The notes beneath the pieces were generated by a model. The model did not search any database and was not told the DNA's origin. It saw only the letters and a list, made by a program, of their open reading frames with translations. Below, in pieces: positions 17,997-26,387 of a DNA stretch of 64,000 nt. The DNA comes from Candidatus Polarisedimenticolaceae bacterium. Its GTDB lineage: Bacteria; Acidobacteriota; Polarisedimenticolia; Polarisedimenticolales; DASRJG01. The stretch lies in assembly GCA_036275915.1 (NCBI GenBank), contig DASUCV010000022.1, positions 1 to 64,000 of the forward strand, read 5' to 3'. Numbering within the stretch: the stretch's first letter is position 1; each line of letters opens with the position of its first letter. Made by a program: the position numbers and the translations under genes.

Positions 17997-19170
17997 TCTT
18001 CTCGTCGTTTCCCTGGTGGTCCTTCTTGGCCTTGTCTTGCTGCGGCTGCGGCTTCTTGTTGTTGTTGTTCTTGTTGCCGTTCTTATCGTTCGGCCGCTGC
18101 TGTTGTTGCTGCGGCGGCTGCTGGCCGTGAACCTGGCCCTGCCCGTGCGCCTGCTGCTGCGCGGGCTGTTCGGGCTGCATGTGGGGCGGCGGCTCGGGTA
18201 CCGGCGGGTGCGGCTTCTGCTGCTGCGTGGGCTGGGGACGCTGCCCGTGTTCCCTTTGCTGCTGCTCGAGCCGTTGACGGTTCTGCTCTTGGTTGTACTG
18301 CTGCTGCGGCTGCGGCACCTGTTGCTGCTGCGGAGCCGGCCGCTGTTCACGCTCGCGCTGGATCTGATTGGAGCGGTTCTGCGTCATGCCCGGAGGGAGC
18401 TGCGGCTGTGCGGCGCGCAACCCTTCCTGCCGCTGGTCCGGGACACGGATCTGCTGGCGTGAGAACCCCTGGAACGGCGCGGCGTGCGAGACGCGCTCGA
18501 TCGGCTGGGGCTGGATCGTGCGGCCGGCCGCACGTTCCACGACGCGGACATCGGGGCCGCGGTTGACGACGACGTTGTTCTGCACGACCAGGTTGTTGTG
18601 GATGACGGTCGTGTTCTGGATGTAGGTGTTCACCTGCCGCTCCGGCACGATGTACGGCCGGATGCTCGGTGCCGCAAACTCACGCACCGGGACGAACACG
18701 AACGCCTGCGGCGGCGGCTCGTAGTACGCCGGGCGGCTCCCGAACGAGACACCGATCGCGAACTCGGGAGAGACCGGCGCCCAACCCACCGCCTCGGGTC
18801 CCTGACGGAACTCGACCCATGCCGGCGCCCAGGTATAGCCGGGCACCCAGACCCAGCCGTAGTCGGCGTCCATCACCCAGGTTCCGTAGTGGTAGGGCAC
18901 GGCGCCCCATTGATAGTCGGAGACCCACACCCATCCGACGTCGGCGTACTGCCAGTGTCCGTCGTAATAGGGATTCCAGCCGGGCCGGTAGACCTGCGGC
19001 TGCCAGACGCGTCCGTAGCTCGCCGAGGCGAGCCACGTTCCGTGCGGGCTGAGGTTGCTGTAGAAGAAGTCGAACGACACGTCCACGGCGGCGTGCGCCG
19101 GAGGCGCAGCCATCGGGCTGAAGATCAGCGTGAACGCGATCGCTGCTGCCGCGGCAATCGTGTTTCTCAT
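17986..19170 (-). CDS. DUF6600-type exported protein with Gln/Pro-rich tail
   Basis: A 394-residue secreted protein with signal peptide (MRNTIAAAAAIAFTLIFSPM..., AHA cleavage). Residues 30-190 hold the aromatic repeat block typical of DUF6600: FFYSNLSPHGTWLASASYGR, WNPYYDGHWQYADVGWVWVS, YHYGTWVMDADYGWVWVPGY, EFRQGPEAVGWAPV. From about 260 onward the chain is low-complexity Gln, Pro, Asn and Lys, ending in a basic-acidic tail, so probably disordered. GAGGTGA precedes the ATG. Likely an envelope protein of unknown role; a 53-residue exported frame overlaps its end. Confidence 0.82.
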   Translation of the reverse strand: MRNTIAAAAAIAFTLIFSPMAAPPAHAAVDVSFDFFYSNLSPHGTWLASASYGRVWQPQVYRPGWNPYYDGHWQYADVGWVWVSDYQWGAVPYHYGTWVMDADYGWVWVPGYTWAPAWVEFRQGPEAVGWAPVSPEFAIGVSFGSRPAYYEPPPQAFVFVPVREFAAPSIRPYIVPERQVNTYIQNTTVIHNNLVVQNNVVVNRGPDVRVVERAAGRTIQPQPIERVSHAAPFQGFSRQQIRVPDQRQEGLRAAQPQLPPGMTQNRSNQIQREREQRPAPQQQQVPQPQQQYNQEQNRQRLEQQQREHGQRPQPTQQQKPHPPVPEPPPHMQPEQPAQQQAHGQGQVHGQQPPQQQQQRPNDKNGNKNNNNKKPQPQQDKAKKDHQGNDEKNGG

Positions 19171-19307
19171 GTGTCACCTCGTGGGACACCCCACTGAAGC
19201 GGGGCGCCGTCGAGGTGAAAGGCAATGACGATGCCATGACCGAACGGCGGGCTTTTATCGCCGCGCGATCGCTGGAGCGCCCTCGGAAGATGACACGGTG
19301 CGCAGAA

Positions 19308-21503
19308 TCAGCGTGAGGGGGAAACCCCCAACTCACGTAACAGCGCGTCCGCGTCATCGACCGCATCCATGACCCAGAGCACGTAGCGGATGTCGACCAA
19401 GATCGACCGCGTGCGCACGGGGTCGAAGACGATGTCCGACGCGACCGTGTCGAAGGTGCCATCGAAGAGGAGCCCGATCAGCTCGCCCTTCGAGTTCATG
19501 GCGGCCGAGCCGGAGTTGCCGCCGGTCGTGTCGACGGACGCAAGGAAGTTCACCGGCACGTCGCCGAGCTTGGGGTCGGCGAACGGCGTCTTCGCTTTTC
19601 CGTCGCGCAGCGCCGCGATCGCGTCGAGCTCGCGCTGCGGGGCGTCGAATTCCCCTTCTCCGGTGTTCTTCTCGACGATGCCGGCGAGCGTCGTCTGCGG
19701 CAAGTACATGAGCCCGTCCTTCTCGGTGACCCCTTCGACCTTGCCGAACGTGACGCGCAGCGTGCCGTTGGCGTCCGGGGCGAGGAGACCGCCGGAGAGC
19801 TGGAGCATCGCCTTGAGGTACACCGGCGAGAGGCGCGAGCGGAGGCCGTCCCTCGTCTTCTCGCGCTCGTCCTGCGCGTGCCACTCCGGCTCGAGCGCGG
19901 CGGCGAAATCGAGCATCGTGTCCTTCATCGCGGCCAGATCGGCGGAGGACTTGTCGAGCGCGGCGAGACGCACGTCGTGGTCGGCGAGCTTGGTGCCGGT
20001 GTAGAGCTTGTCGAGGAACGCGTCGATCGCACGACCGGCGTCGGCTTCGCTCGTCCCCGCGGCGAGGCCGACGGCGTCGTCGACCGGCTTGATGCGTGCC
20101 CCTTCGGGGAGGCGCGCCGCCTCGAGCAGGTTGTACCGGAGGATCGCGCGGTCGGCGGCGAGGTCGATGTTCTTCTGCATGCGCTCCTGGCCCTCGCGCA
20201 TGCGCTTCCAGTTGCGCTCCTGGTACGCGGGATCGCGCTCGAGGTCGGGCTTCGGCCTTGCCGAAGCGAGCCGCTCGATCGTCTGCGCCGCGCCGAGGAG
20301 CGAGCCCATCCCCGTGAGGCCGCCGAGCGCGGCGTCGCGGAGGCGCGTCTCGTTCACCTGTGCGGTCAACGCATCCAAGCGCGGGAGGACGTCGCCGTAC
20401 TCCTTCCGCCTCGCGGGATCGGCGTCGATCCACGCGGTGAGCGCCTTCTCGCGTGCGGCCTTCGCGTCCAGCACCTTCGAGGCGACGAGCCCCTGGAGCT
20501 TGCCGCGCGCGTTCGTGAGGCTGTTGTTCAAGCCGCGGATCCGGTTCGCCACCTTGATGGAGCTCTCGGGCGAGGACTTCGCCACGCCTTCCAGGATCGC
20601 GATCTGCTCCTCGTTGCGCTTGATCTGGCGCGGGAGCGTCCACTCGGTCATCCGCTTGATCTCGGCGTAGGTCTCGAGCCGGCGCGTGTTTCCGGGATAG
20701 CCGGCGACCGCGATCGTGTCGCCGGGGCCGACCCCCTTGGAATCGATCTTGAGCCACTTCTTCGGGTGGTAAGGCACGTTCTCCTTCGCGAACGGCGCGG
20801 CCTTCCCGTCGGGCGCGACGTACGCGCGGTAGATCCCGACGTCGCCGGTGTGCCGCGGCCAGCGCCAGTTGTCCGTCTCGCCGCCGAAGTTGCCGATCCC
20901 CTTCGCCGGCGTGTAGACGAGCCGGATGTCGTTGATCTCGAGCTGCGCGATCTCGAAGTACTTGTTCCCCTCGAAGAAGCTCGCGACGCGGCAACGCAGG
21001 CCGTCCTTCTCGCACGCCTTCACGCGCTCCTTCGAGCGCCGGTCGATCACGTCGAAGCGCTCGCGATCGGAGAGCGCGGGATCGATGTTCCCCGCGATCT
21101 CCGTGGTGACGTCGTTGACGGCGACGGTGACGGCGGCGCGCGAGCCGGGACCGACCGGGAGCTCGTCGGCGCGCGTCTTGGCGAGGTAGCCGGTCTCGAG
21201 GAGATTGCGCTCGGGGGTCGAGTTGTACTGGAGCGCCCCGGTGACGCAGTGCTGGTTCGTGATGATGAGCCCGTCGGGCGAGACGAACGACGCGCTGCAG
21301 CCGCCGAGCGAGACGACCGCATTCAGCGGATAGCTCGACACGGAGGAGTACGCCTTCGCGTCGATCGTGAGTCCGGCGTCCTTCACGAGGCCAGAGGCCT
21401 CGGGAACTTGCCTGGGCATCCACATGCCTTCGATCGCGACGGTGGGGCGAGCCGAGAGAATGACGAGCGCCGCGAGCGCGACGCGCACACCGAGAGCCTT
21501 CAT
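19308..21503 (-). CDS. S46 family dipeptidyl-peptidase (DPP7/DPP11-like)
   Basis: A 731-residue exported serine exopeptidase that would release dipeptides from peptides in the periplasm. It has a signal peptide (MKALGVRVALAALVILSARP) followed by EGMWMP, the usual S46 N-terminus. The chymotrypsin-fold triad is visible: His85 in IITNQHCVTGALQ, the ETDNWRWPRHTGD block carrying the Asp, and Ser664 in TTGGNSGSAAMN. The helical insertion domain lies between. Length matches the family (about 710-740). P1 specificity (hydrophobic versus acidic) cannot be assigned safely by eye. Confidence 0.94.
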   Translation of the reverse strand: MKALGVRVALAALVILSARPTVAIEGMWMPRQVPEASGLVKDAGLTIDAKAYSSVSSYPLNAVVSLGGCSASFVSPDGLIITNQHCVTGALQYNSTPERNLLETGYLAKTRADELPVGPGSRAAVTVAVNDVTTEIAGNIDPALSDRERFDVIDRRSKERVKACEKDGLRCRVASFFEGNKYFEIAQLEINDIRLVYTPAKGIGNFGGETDNWRWPRHTGDVGIYRAYVAPDGKAAPFAKENVPYHPKKWLKIDSKGVGPGDTIAVAGYPGNTRRLETYAEIKRMTEWTLPRQIKRNEEQIAILEGVAKSSPESSIKVANRIRGLNNSLTNARGKLQGLVASKVLDAKAAREKALTAWIDADPARRKEYGDVLPRLDALTAQVNETRLRDAALGGLTGMGSLLGAAQTIERLASARPKPDLERDPAYQERNWKRMREGQERMQKNIDLAADRAILRYNLLEAARLPEGARIKPVDDAVGLAAGTSEADAGRAIDAFLDKLYTGTKLADHDVRLAALDKSSADLAAMKDTMLDFAAALEPEWHAQDEREKTRDGLRSRLSPVYLKAMLQLSGGLLAPDANGTLRVTFGKVEGVTEKDGLMYLPQTTLAGIVEKNTGEGEFDAPQRELDAIAALRDGKAKTPFADPKLGDVPVNFLASVDTTGGNSGSAAMNSKGELIGLLFDGTFDTVASDIVFDPVRTRSILVDIRYVLWVMDAVDDADALLRELGVSPSR

Positions 21504-21545
21504 GACGAGCCTCCTGGAACGAAGGCCCGATTCTATTTCAGAAGC

Positions 21546-21950
21546 TCAAGAGGCGAGGGAACGGATCAGGGCTTCGAGAGCGATCTGGTCCTCGCGGGTC
21601 GCGGGGTGGAACCGCGCGCCGCAGACCGTTCCCGCGGCAAATTCCTCGGTGGCGTGGGCAATCTCGAGCGATCCCCGGATGGCGCTCCCCGCGACGTGGA
21701 GAACGACGCGGCCGAATTCCATTCCGCGCTCCATCGCGGGCTGACCGTCGATGAGTCCGAAGCAGACCCCGCCTGAGCCGATGTCGAGCAGGTCGAGCTG
21801 CCAAGACCTTCCGTCTTCGACCGTCAGCACGAGGAAGGCCTGATGCGCGTGGCGCAGGCGATGCCGCATGCCTGTGCGGCGGCATGCGGAGACGATCTTG
21901 GGCGGGACGAATTCGTGGAAGCTCACAGAGCCAATATGGGGTTCGGCCAT
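21546..21950 (-). CDS. PilZ-domain protein (probable c-di-GMP receptor)
   Basis: A 134-residue single-domain protein. RHRLRHA gives the RxxxR motif and LLDIGSGGVCF the D/NxSxxG motif; together these define the c-di-GMP-binding PilZ fold, here followed by the beta-barrel (GRVVLHVAGSAIRGSLEIAH, GARFHP). No partner domain is present. The ATG before AEPHIGS is preferred over a TTG eight codons upstream that has no ribosome binding site. It lies downstream of the sulfatase-like gene across a repeat element. Confidence 0.75.
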   Translation of the reverse strand: MAEPHIGSVSFHEFVPPKIVSACRRTGMRHRLRHAHQAFLVLTVEDGRSWQLDLLDIGSGGVCFGLIDGQPAMERGMEFGRVVLHVAGSAIRGSLEIAHATEEFAAGTVCGARFHPATREDQIALEALIRSLAS

Positions 21951-21976
21951 GGAGCGGGCAACGCGATGAGACAAAG

Positions 21977-22061
21977 AAGTTCACAGTGAACAGTTGATAT
22001 TTCACAGGCAGAAGACGACAAGGCCGCCTACTGTGAACTGTTAACTGTCGACTGTGAACTA
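21977..22061. repeat. ACTGTGAACT-type inverted repeat, copy 2
   Basis: AGTTCACAGTGAACAGTT near 21978-21995 is answered by two ACTGTGAACT units at 22030-22039 and 22051-22060 separated by GTTAACTGTCG. The element runs into the stop codon of the sulfatase-fold gene. It matches the unit at 12411-12470. Confidence 0.7.
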
Positions 22062-23933
22062 CTTCTGGCCTTTCAAGCTTCGCAGCGCATCCAACAGGAT
22101 GGGATCCTCAGGCAGCGCCGCGAGCTCCCGCTTCAGCGCGGCCTCGTACTCCGCGTCGGTGCCGCGACCGCAGCACGCCATCGCGCGCGCGAGTCGCGCC
22201 GCTCCGTCTCCGGGGTCCGCGGCGACGGCGCGCTCCGATTCCTCGAGCATCGGCTTGGTGCGGCCGAGACGGTCGAGACAGCTCCAGCGTCCGGTTCTGA
22301 GATCGCGATCGACGGGGTGCTCCGCGAGACCGGCGTCGTAGACCGCGAGCGCTTCGGTCACGCGCCCGCTCGCCTCGAGCGCGTTTCCGAGCTTGCGCTT
22401 CAAGTAAGGATCGGCGGGTTCGACGGCGACCGCCTCCGCGAGAGGCGCGACCGCGTCCTTCGGCCGGTTCGCCGCGAGAAGGATCTGTGCCAAGCGCACG
22501 CGCGCGTCGACGCTCGTCGGCTCCGCAGCGAGGACGGCCCGATAGCCGGTCACCGCCGCCGCGACGTCGCCGGCGAGGGCGCTGCGATCCGCCTCGGCCA
22601 TCGCCGCGAGCGATACGAGCGCCTCCTTGGGATCCTTTCGGGATGCGGCCGCCGGTGCGGGCGCCGACGAGGCATAGCCGAGCGAGGCGAGCGTCTTGCG
22701 CGTCTCGTCGTCCGGGACGACGGCGACCGACGCCGCCGCCTCGTCGAGACCCGCGGTGAGCCGGTCGAGCGACGCCGCCAGGCTCGCTCGTTTTTCCGGC
22801 TGCGACGCCTGGAGATCGCTCATCTCCCGCGGATCCTCGTTCAGGTCGTAGAGGGCGTCGGCCGCGCCGCGCACGAGCTTGAATCCCTTCTCGCGCAGGG
22901 CGAAGAGCGGCGTGCAGCCGTGATGAAAGAAGGCGTAGAGGCTCTCCGCGTACCCGCTCGTCGGCTGCCACGCGACGCTCCCGCCGGAGAGGAGCGGCGT
23001 GAGGTCGCGGCCCTGCACGCCGGGCGGCACCGGGAGCGCCATGAGACGGCAGACCGTCGGCAGCACGTCGATGAGGCTCACCGGCGCTCCGACCGGCGCT
23101 ATCCGCCGCGCGCCCGGCACGCGGATGACGAGCGGAACCCTGAGCGTCGCCTCGTGCACGAGGACGCCGTGCGTCTTCTCGCCGTGCTCGCCGAGCCCCT
23201 CGCCGTGGTCCCCAGCGACGACGACGAGCGTCCGGTCTAGCCCGCGGGCCTTGGTCCATCCGTCGAGGAGATCGCCGATCGCACGATCGACGTAGGCGAT
23301 CTCGCCGTCGTACCCGGAGGCATACCGCGACCGCTCGGGCTCGGGAGGGCGATACGGCGCATGCGGGTCGAAGAGGTGGACCCAGACGAAGACCGGACGC
23401 CCCGCCTGCCCGGGCAGCCACGCCAGCGCCGCGTGGACGACCGATTCCGCATCACGCTCCGGGTAATAGGACAGCCCCGCGGGAACGTCGCCGCCGGAGA
23501 ACCGCTCGTCGTAGGTCCCGAAGCCCTGATCGAGGCCGTACCGCCGGTCGAGGACCTCGGCCCCGATGAACGCCGCCGTCGACCGGCCCGCTCCAGACAG
23601 GATCTCCGCGAGCGTCGTCTCCGCGTCGGGAAGGCGGTGGAAGCCGTTGTCCCGCACGGTATGGCTCGCCGGGAGGCGCCCGGTCATCAGCGACGCGTGC
23701 GCCGGGAGGGTCAGCGGCACCGGTGTCATCGCGTTCGTGAACCCGGCCCCCTCCGCCGCGAGCGCGTCGACGTGGGGCGTCCCCGGGACCTTCCCGCCGG
23801 TATACGAGAACCGGTCGGCGCGCGCGGTGTCGATCGTGATCAGGAGCAGGTCGCGGGGCGGAGGTGCCGGCGGAGCGGAGCGACACGAGGCCGCGATCAC
23901 GAGAACGAGTGTCAAGAGGGACGTGCGAGACAC
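22059..23933 (-). CDS. Sulfatase/alkaline-phosphatase-superfamily hydrolase fused to TPR repeats
   Basis: A 624-residue exported or lipoprotein-like enzyme. The N-terminus (SRTSLLTLVLVIAASCRSAP) has a lipobox-like Cys. The core shows DLLLITIDTARADRFSY, FVWVHLFDPHAPYRPP and VVVAGDHGEGLGEHGEKTHG, the metal-binding blocks of the sulfatase fold. The maturation motif C/SxPxR is absent: the aligned segment is TLPAHASLMTG with Thr75 at the nucleophile position and His for Arg, as in phosphate-transferring members. Residues 450-620 are about four TPR units. The GTG start follows GGAGG. Likely an envelope phosphodiesterase or transferase rather than a true sulfatase. Confidence 0.82.
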   Translation of the reverse strand: MSRTSLLTLVLVIAASCRSAPPAPPPRDLLLITIDTARADRFSYTGGKVPGTPHVDALAAEGAGFTNAMTPVPLTLPAHASLMTGRLPASHTVRDNGFHRLPDAETTLAEILSGAGRSTAAFIGAEVLDRRYGLDQGFGTYDERFSGGDVPAGLSYYPERDAESVVHAALAWLPGQAGRPVFVWVHLFDPHAPYRPPEPERSRYASGYDGEIAYVDRAIGDLLDGWTKARGLDRTLVVVAGDHGEGLGEHGEKTHGVLVHEATLRVPLVIRVPGARRIAPVGAPVSLIDVLPTVCRLMALPVPPGVQGRDLTPLLSGGSVAWQPTSGYAESLYAFFHHGCTPLFALREKGFKLVRGAADALYDLNEDPREMSDLQASQPEKRASLAASLDRLTAGLDEAAASVAVVPDDETRKTLASLGYASSAPAPAAASRKDPKEALVSLAAMAEADRSALAGDVAAAVTGYRAVLAAEPTSVDARVRLAQILLAANRPKDAVAPLAEAVAVEPADPYLKRKLGNALEASGRVTEALAVYDAGLAEHPVDRDLRTGRWSCLDRLGRTKPMLEESERAVAADPGDGAARLARAMACCGRGTDAEYEAALKRELAALPEDPILLDALRSLKGQK

Positions 23934-24038
23934 GGACCTCCATCTTACCGCGCCATTCGCACGATTCTTGCAGCCGCTTGACGTGGCGCGTTCGGGAAGG
24001 AAAGTTTTGCCCTGAACATCACCAGGAGGCTTCACGCG

Positions 24039-24587
24039 ATGACTTGGTTAGGGCAGAAATCGGACAACGAGGTCCGCGGCACGACGCCGCAGCCGACATC
24101 CACCCCCCAGCCGACGGCGCACACCACGCCGTACACGGCCGAGACACCGAAGCGCATGGAGGCGATCACCGTGGCGAACATTGGAAAGTCTCTCCACATC
24201 AAGGGCGAGCTGTCGGGGAGCGAGGATCTGACGATCGACGGCAAGGTCGAGGGGAAGATCTCCCTGAACGGCCAGCACGTGACCATCGGGCCGAACGGGC
24301 ACGTCACGGCCGAGATCCACGCGAAGTCGGTCATCGTGGGTGGACAGATGAAGGGTAACGTCATCGCCGACGACCGCGTCGAGATCGCGGCGACCGGCTC
24401 GATGATGGGCGACGTGCGCGCTCCGCGCGTCGTGCTCGTCGACGGTGCGCGCTTCAAGGGCAGCATCGACATGGACGGCAAGACGCCGGCCACGGCGACC
24501 GCCTCGAACACCACCACCCGCACGACCACGCAGGCCTCGACCCCGGCCCCCACGCCGGAGCCGGCCTACGCCGGATCCAAGAGCTAG
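24039..24587 (+). CDS. Bactofilin (polymer-forming cytoskeletal protein)
   Basis: A 182-residue bactofilin that would self-assemble into membrane-associated filaments for cell shape or polar localisation. The central domain, residues 42-148, shows the right-handed beta-helix ladder: IGKSLHIKGELSGSEDLTID, GKVEGKI, VTIGPNGHVTAEIHAKSVIV, GGQMKGNVIADDRVEIAATG, MMGDVRAPRVVLVDGARFKG. Pro/Thr-rich tails flank it, as usual. AGGAGG lies ten bases before the ATG. It is divergent from the sulfatase-fold gene. Confidence 0.93.
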   Translation: MTWLGQKSDNEVRGTTPQPTSTPQPTAHTTPYTAETPKRMEAITVANIGKSLHIKGELSGSEDLTIDGKVEGKISLNGQHVTIGPNGHVTAEIHAKSVIVGGQMKGNVIADDRVEIAATGSMMGDVRAPRVVLVDGARFKGSIDMDGKTPATATASNTTTRTTTQASTPAPTPEPAYAGSKS

Positions 24588-24593
24588 CAATCC

Positions 24594-24635
24594 GTGATGG
24601 GGACATTCTGCTTTTTAGCAGAATGTCCCCATTAC
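24594..24635. repeat. GGGGACA palindrome between convergent genes (possible bidirectional terminator)
   Basis: A perfect 16-bp inverted repeat, ATGGGGACATTCTGCT at 24597-24612 and its complement at 24617-24632, with a TTTT loop; GTG/TAC bases extend it by wobble. It fills the gap between the bactofilin stop and the epimerase stop, which it overlaps. Confidence 0.8.
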
Positions 24636-25597
24636 AGCTCTCCCGCCTCCCTGAACCACCCGTAACTATCCCGGATCGTCTCCTCGAGCGGCCGCGGCGT
24701 GTAGCCCAGCTCACGGGTCGCCTTCTCGTGACGCACGTCCTTGTGGTGCCTGAGCGCGTCGAGCCCCGGGCGCGTGTAGACCGCGCGCGTCCTCGTGAGG
24801 CGGGCATACCCCGCCGCGAAGGGAACGCCGAGCATCGCGACGCCGACGGGGACGTCGAATCGGGGAGGCTTGGAGCCGGCGATCCGGCATGCGGTCTCCG
24901 CGAGCTCCCGCACGCTGCACCAGTGGCCTGAAAGCAGGTAGCGCTCGCCCGCCCTGCCCCGCTCCGCAGCGGCGATCGCACCGGCCGCGACGTCGCGTAC
25001 GTCGACCCAGTTGAAGCCGCCCGTGACGAGCGTCGGGAGCTGCCGCCGGGCGAGCTGGAGGAGCATCTGGCCGGCGTGCGACGGCTTGAAATCGTAGGGG
25101 CCGATGACGCCCGTCGGGTTGACCGTGACCGCGTCGAGCCCGCGCGCCACTTCCTCCAGGACCGCCCGCTCTCCCAGGGCTTTCGACCGGTCGTAGGGGA
25201 ACGCATGGCCCTTCGCGAGGGGGCGCGTTTCGTCGATCGGGCCGTCGTGGGTCCTCAGTGCGTGAATCGAGCTGAAGTGGACGAGCCGGCGCTGCCGCTC
25301 ACGGCACGCGGACGCCACGGCGCGCGCCCCGCCGACGTTCAGAGCGAGCACCTCCGCACGCTCGCTGGGATCGATCGACACCTTCGCCGCCAGGTGAAAG
25401 ACGACGTCGGCGCCGTCGATCAGCTCGTCGAGCGCACGGCGGTCGCGGAAGTCCCCGCGGAACGTGGCGACGTCGAGCCCCGTGAGCGCGCGATCGTCGG
25501 TGCGGACGAGCGCCCGGACCGTGTCGCCCCGCGCGACGAGGGCGCGCACGAGATTGCCGCCGAGATGGCCGCCCGCGCCGGTGACCGCCGCGATCAT
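24632..25597 (-). CDS. NAD-dependent epimerase/dehydratase (extended SDR)
   Basis: A 321-residue extended short-chain dehydrogenase. It shows TGAGGHLGGNLVRAL for NAD binding, VFHLAAKVSIDP, Ser in VHFSSIHALR and the catalytic YDRSK. The overall layout (NPTGVIGPYDFKPS, FNWVDVRDVAAGAI, GERYLLSGHWCSVRELA) resembles dihydroflavonol-reductase, 3-beta-HSD and HpnA-like enzymes. The substrate could be a nucleotide sugar, a polyprenyl-linked sugar or a sterol-like alcohol; the sequence does not decide. It ends in the GGGGACA palindrome shared with bactofilin. Confidence 0.87.
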   Translation of the reverse strand: MIAAVTGAGGHLGGNLVRALVARGDTVRALVRTDDRALTGLDVATFRGDFRDRRALDELIDGADVVFHLAAKVSIDPSERAEVLALNVGGARAVASACRERQRRLVHFSSIHALRTHDGPIDETRPLAKGHAFPYDRSKALGERAVLEEVARGLDAVTVNPTGVIGPYDFKPSHAGQMLLQLARRQLPTLVTGGFNWVDVRDVAAGAIAAAERGRAGERYLLSGHWCSVRELAETACRIAGSKPPRFDVPVGVAMLGVPFAAGYARLTRTRAVYTRPGLDALRHHKDVRHEKATRELGYTPRPLEETIRDSYGWFREAGEL

Positions 25598-25948
25598 CGG
25601 TGCATTCTCGCAGACGCTCCGACAGTCACCCGATGGGATAGGTAGGAAATCCCCTCACCATGTAAGAAGCTTCGCGCAACGAATCCCCGAACACATAAGC
25701 GTTCAAAGAATTGCAATCGCTGCACTCTTCGAATGCGTGCAAGTTGCCCGATTTGCGGAAGGCTGCTGTTGGCGCCGCCATTGCTCTGTATGACTCGCGA
25801 CATGCTGGGACACAGGCTGGGTGTGGGCGTGACGTGGGCGCGTTTGCCTGAACGGACGCTTAACGCGAATGCCTCCGAATCATTGCGAGGCGCGCGGTTC
25901 AAGTCCTAGCATCTTGCACCGTTCCAACCAGGAACGAGGAGGACCCCA
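25598..25948. other. Intergenic stretch without recognisable gene
   Basis: About 350 bases upstream of both the epimerase (minus) and a small exported protein (plus). It is lower in GC than the flanking genes and probably holds their divergent promoters. A GGTTCAAGTCC string resembles a tRNA T-loop but has no pairing arms, so no tRNA is called. Confidence 0.5.
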
Positions 25949-26245
25949 ATGAAGAGATTCGGAACCATCGCGACCCTGTTGATTCTTGCCCTCGCCGTGG
26001 CCATCCCGATGGCGTCGTTCGCCGCCGGCAAGACCCACGACATGAAGGCGACGGTCGTCTCGGTCGACGAGAAGGCCAAGACGATCACGCTCAAGGACGA
26101 GAGCGGCGAAAGCCACACGGCTCCGTTGATGGGCAAGGCCCTCAGCGAGGCCAAGATGCTCAAGGCCGGCGACATGGTGACCGCGACCTGCCAGGACAAC
26201 GAGAAGGGCGAGCACCAGGGCGTTACGGGTCTCAAGAAGAGCTAA
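25949..26245 (+). CDS. Small exported beta-rich protein of unknown function
   Basis: A 98-residue protein: signal peptide (MKRFGTIATLLILALAVAIP, cleavage near SFAA), then a compact domain with MKATVVSVDEKAKTITLKDE, HTAPLMGKAL and KAGDMVTATCQDNE. The V.SVD....TITLKD...G pattern is that of small OB-like or DUF1344/DUF5666-type periplasmic proteins. AGGAGG precedes the ATG. A 9-bp GC hairpin follows it. Confidence 0.7.
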   Translation: MKRFGTIATLLILALAVAIPMASFAAGKTHDMKATVVSVDEKAKTITLKDESGESHTAPLMGKALSEAKMLKAGDMVTATCQDNEKGEHQGVTGLKKS

Positions 26246-26261
26246 GTCAGCGAGTTCGAAG

Positions 26262-26289
26262 CGGCGCGGGGACGCTCGTTCCCGCGCCG
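26262..26289 (+). terminator. GC-rich hairpin after the small exported protein gene
   Basis: CGGCGCGGG and CCCGCGCCG form a 9-bp stem with a 10-base loop, 16 bases after the stop. There is no long T run, so termination strength is uncertain. Confidence 0.45.
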
Positions 26290-26387
26290 TTGCCTGCCCC
26301 TCCGCGGGACGCTAACTTCCCGAAGTCGTGGGTCCCGCAAACTCTTTCCCCCTGTTTTCGCCCGCCGCGGTGCGCTAGCGTCCTGCC

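Noticed and set aside
25885-25915. Possible tRNA T-arm (GGTTCAAGTCC)
   Set aside because: No matching stem, acceptor, D arm or anticodon arm nearby.
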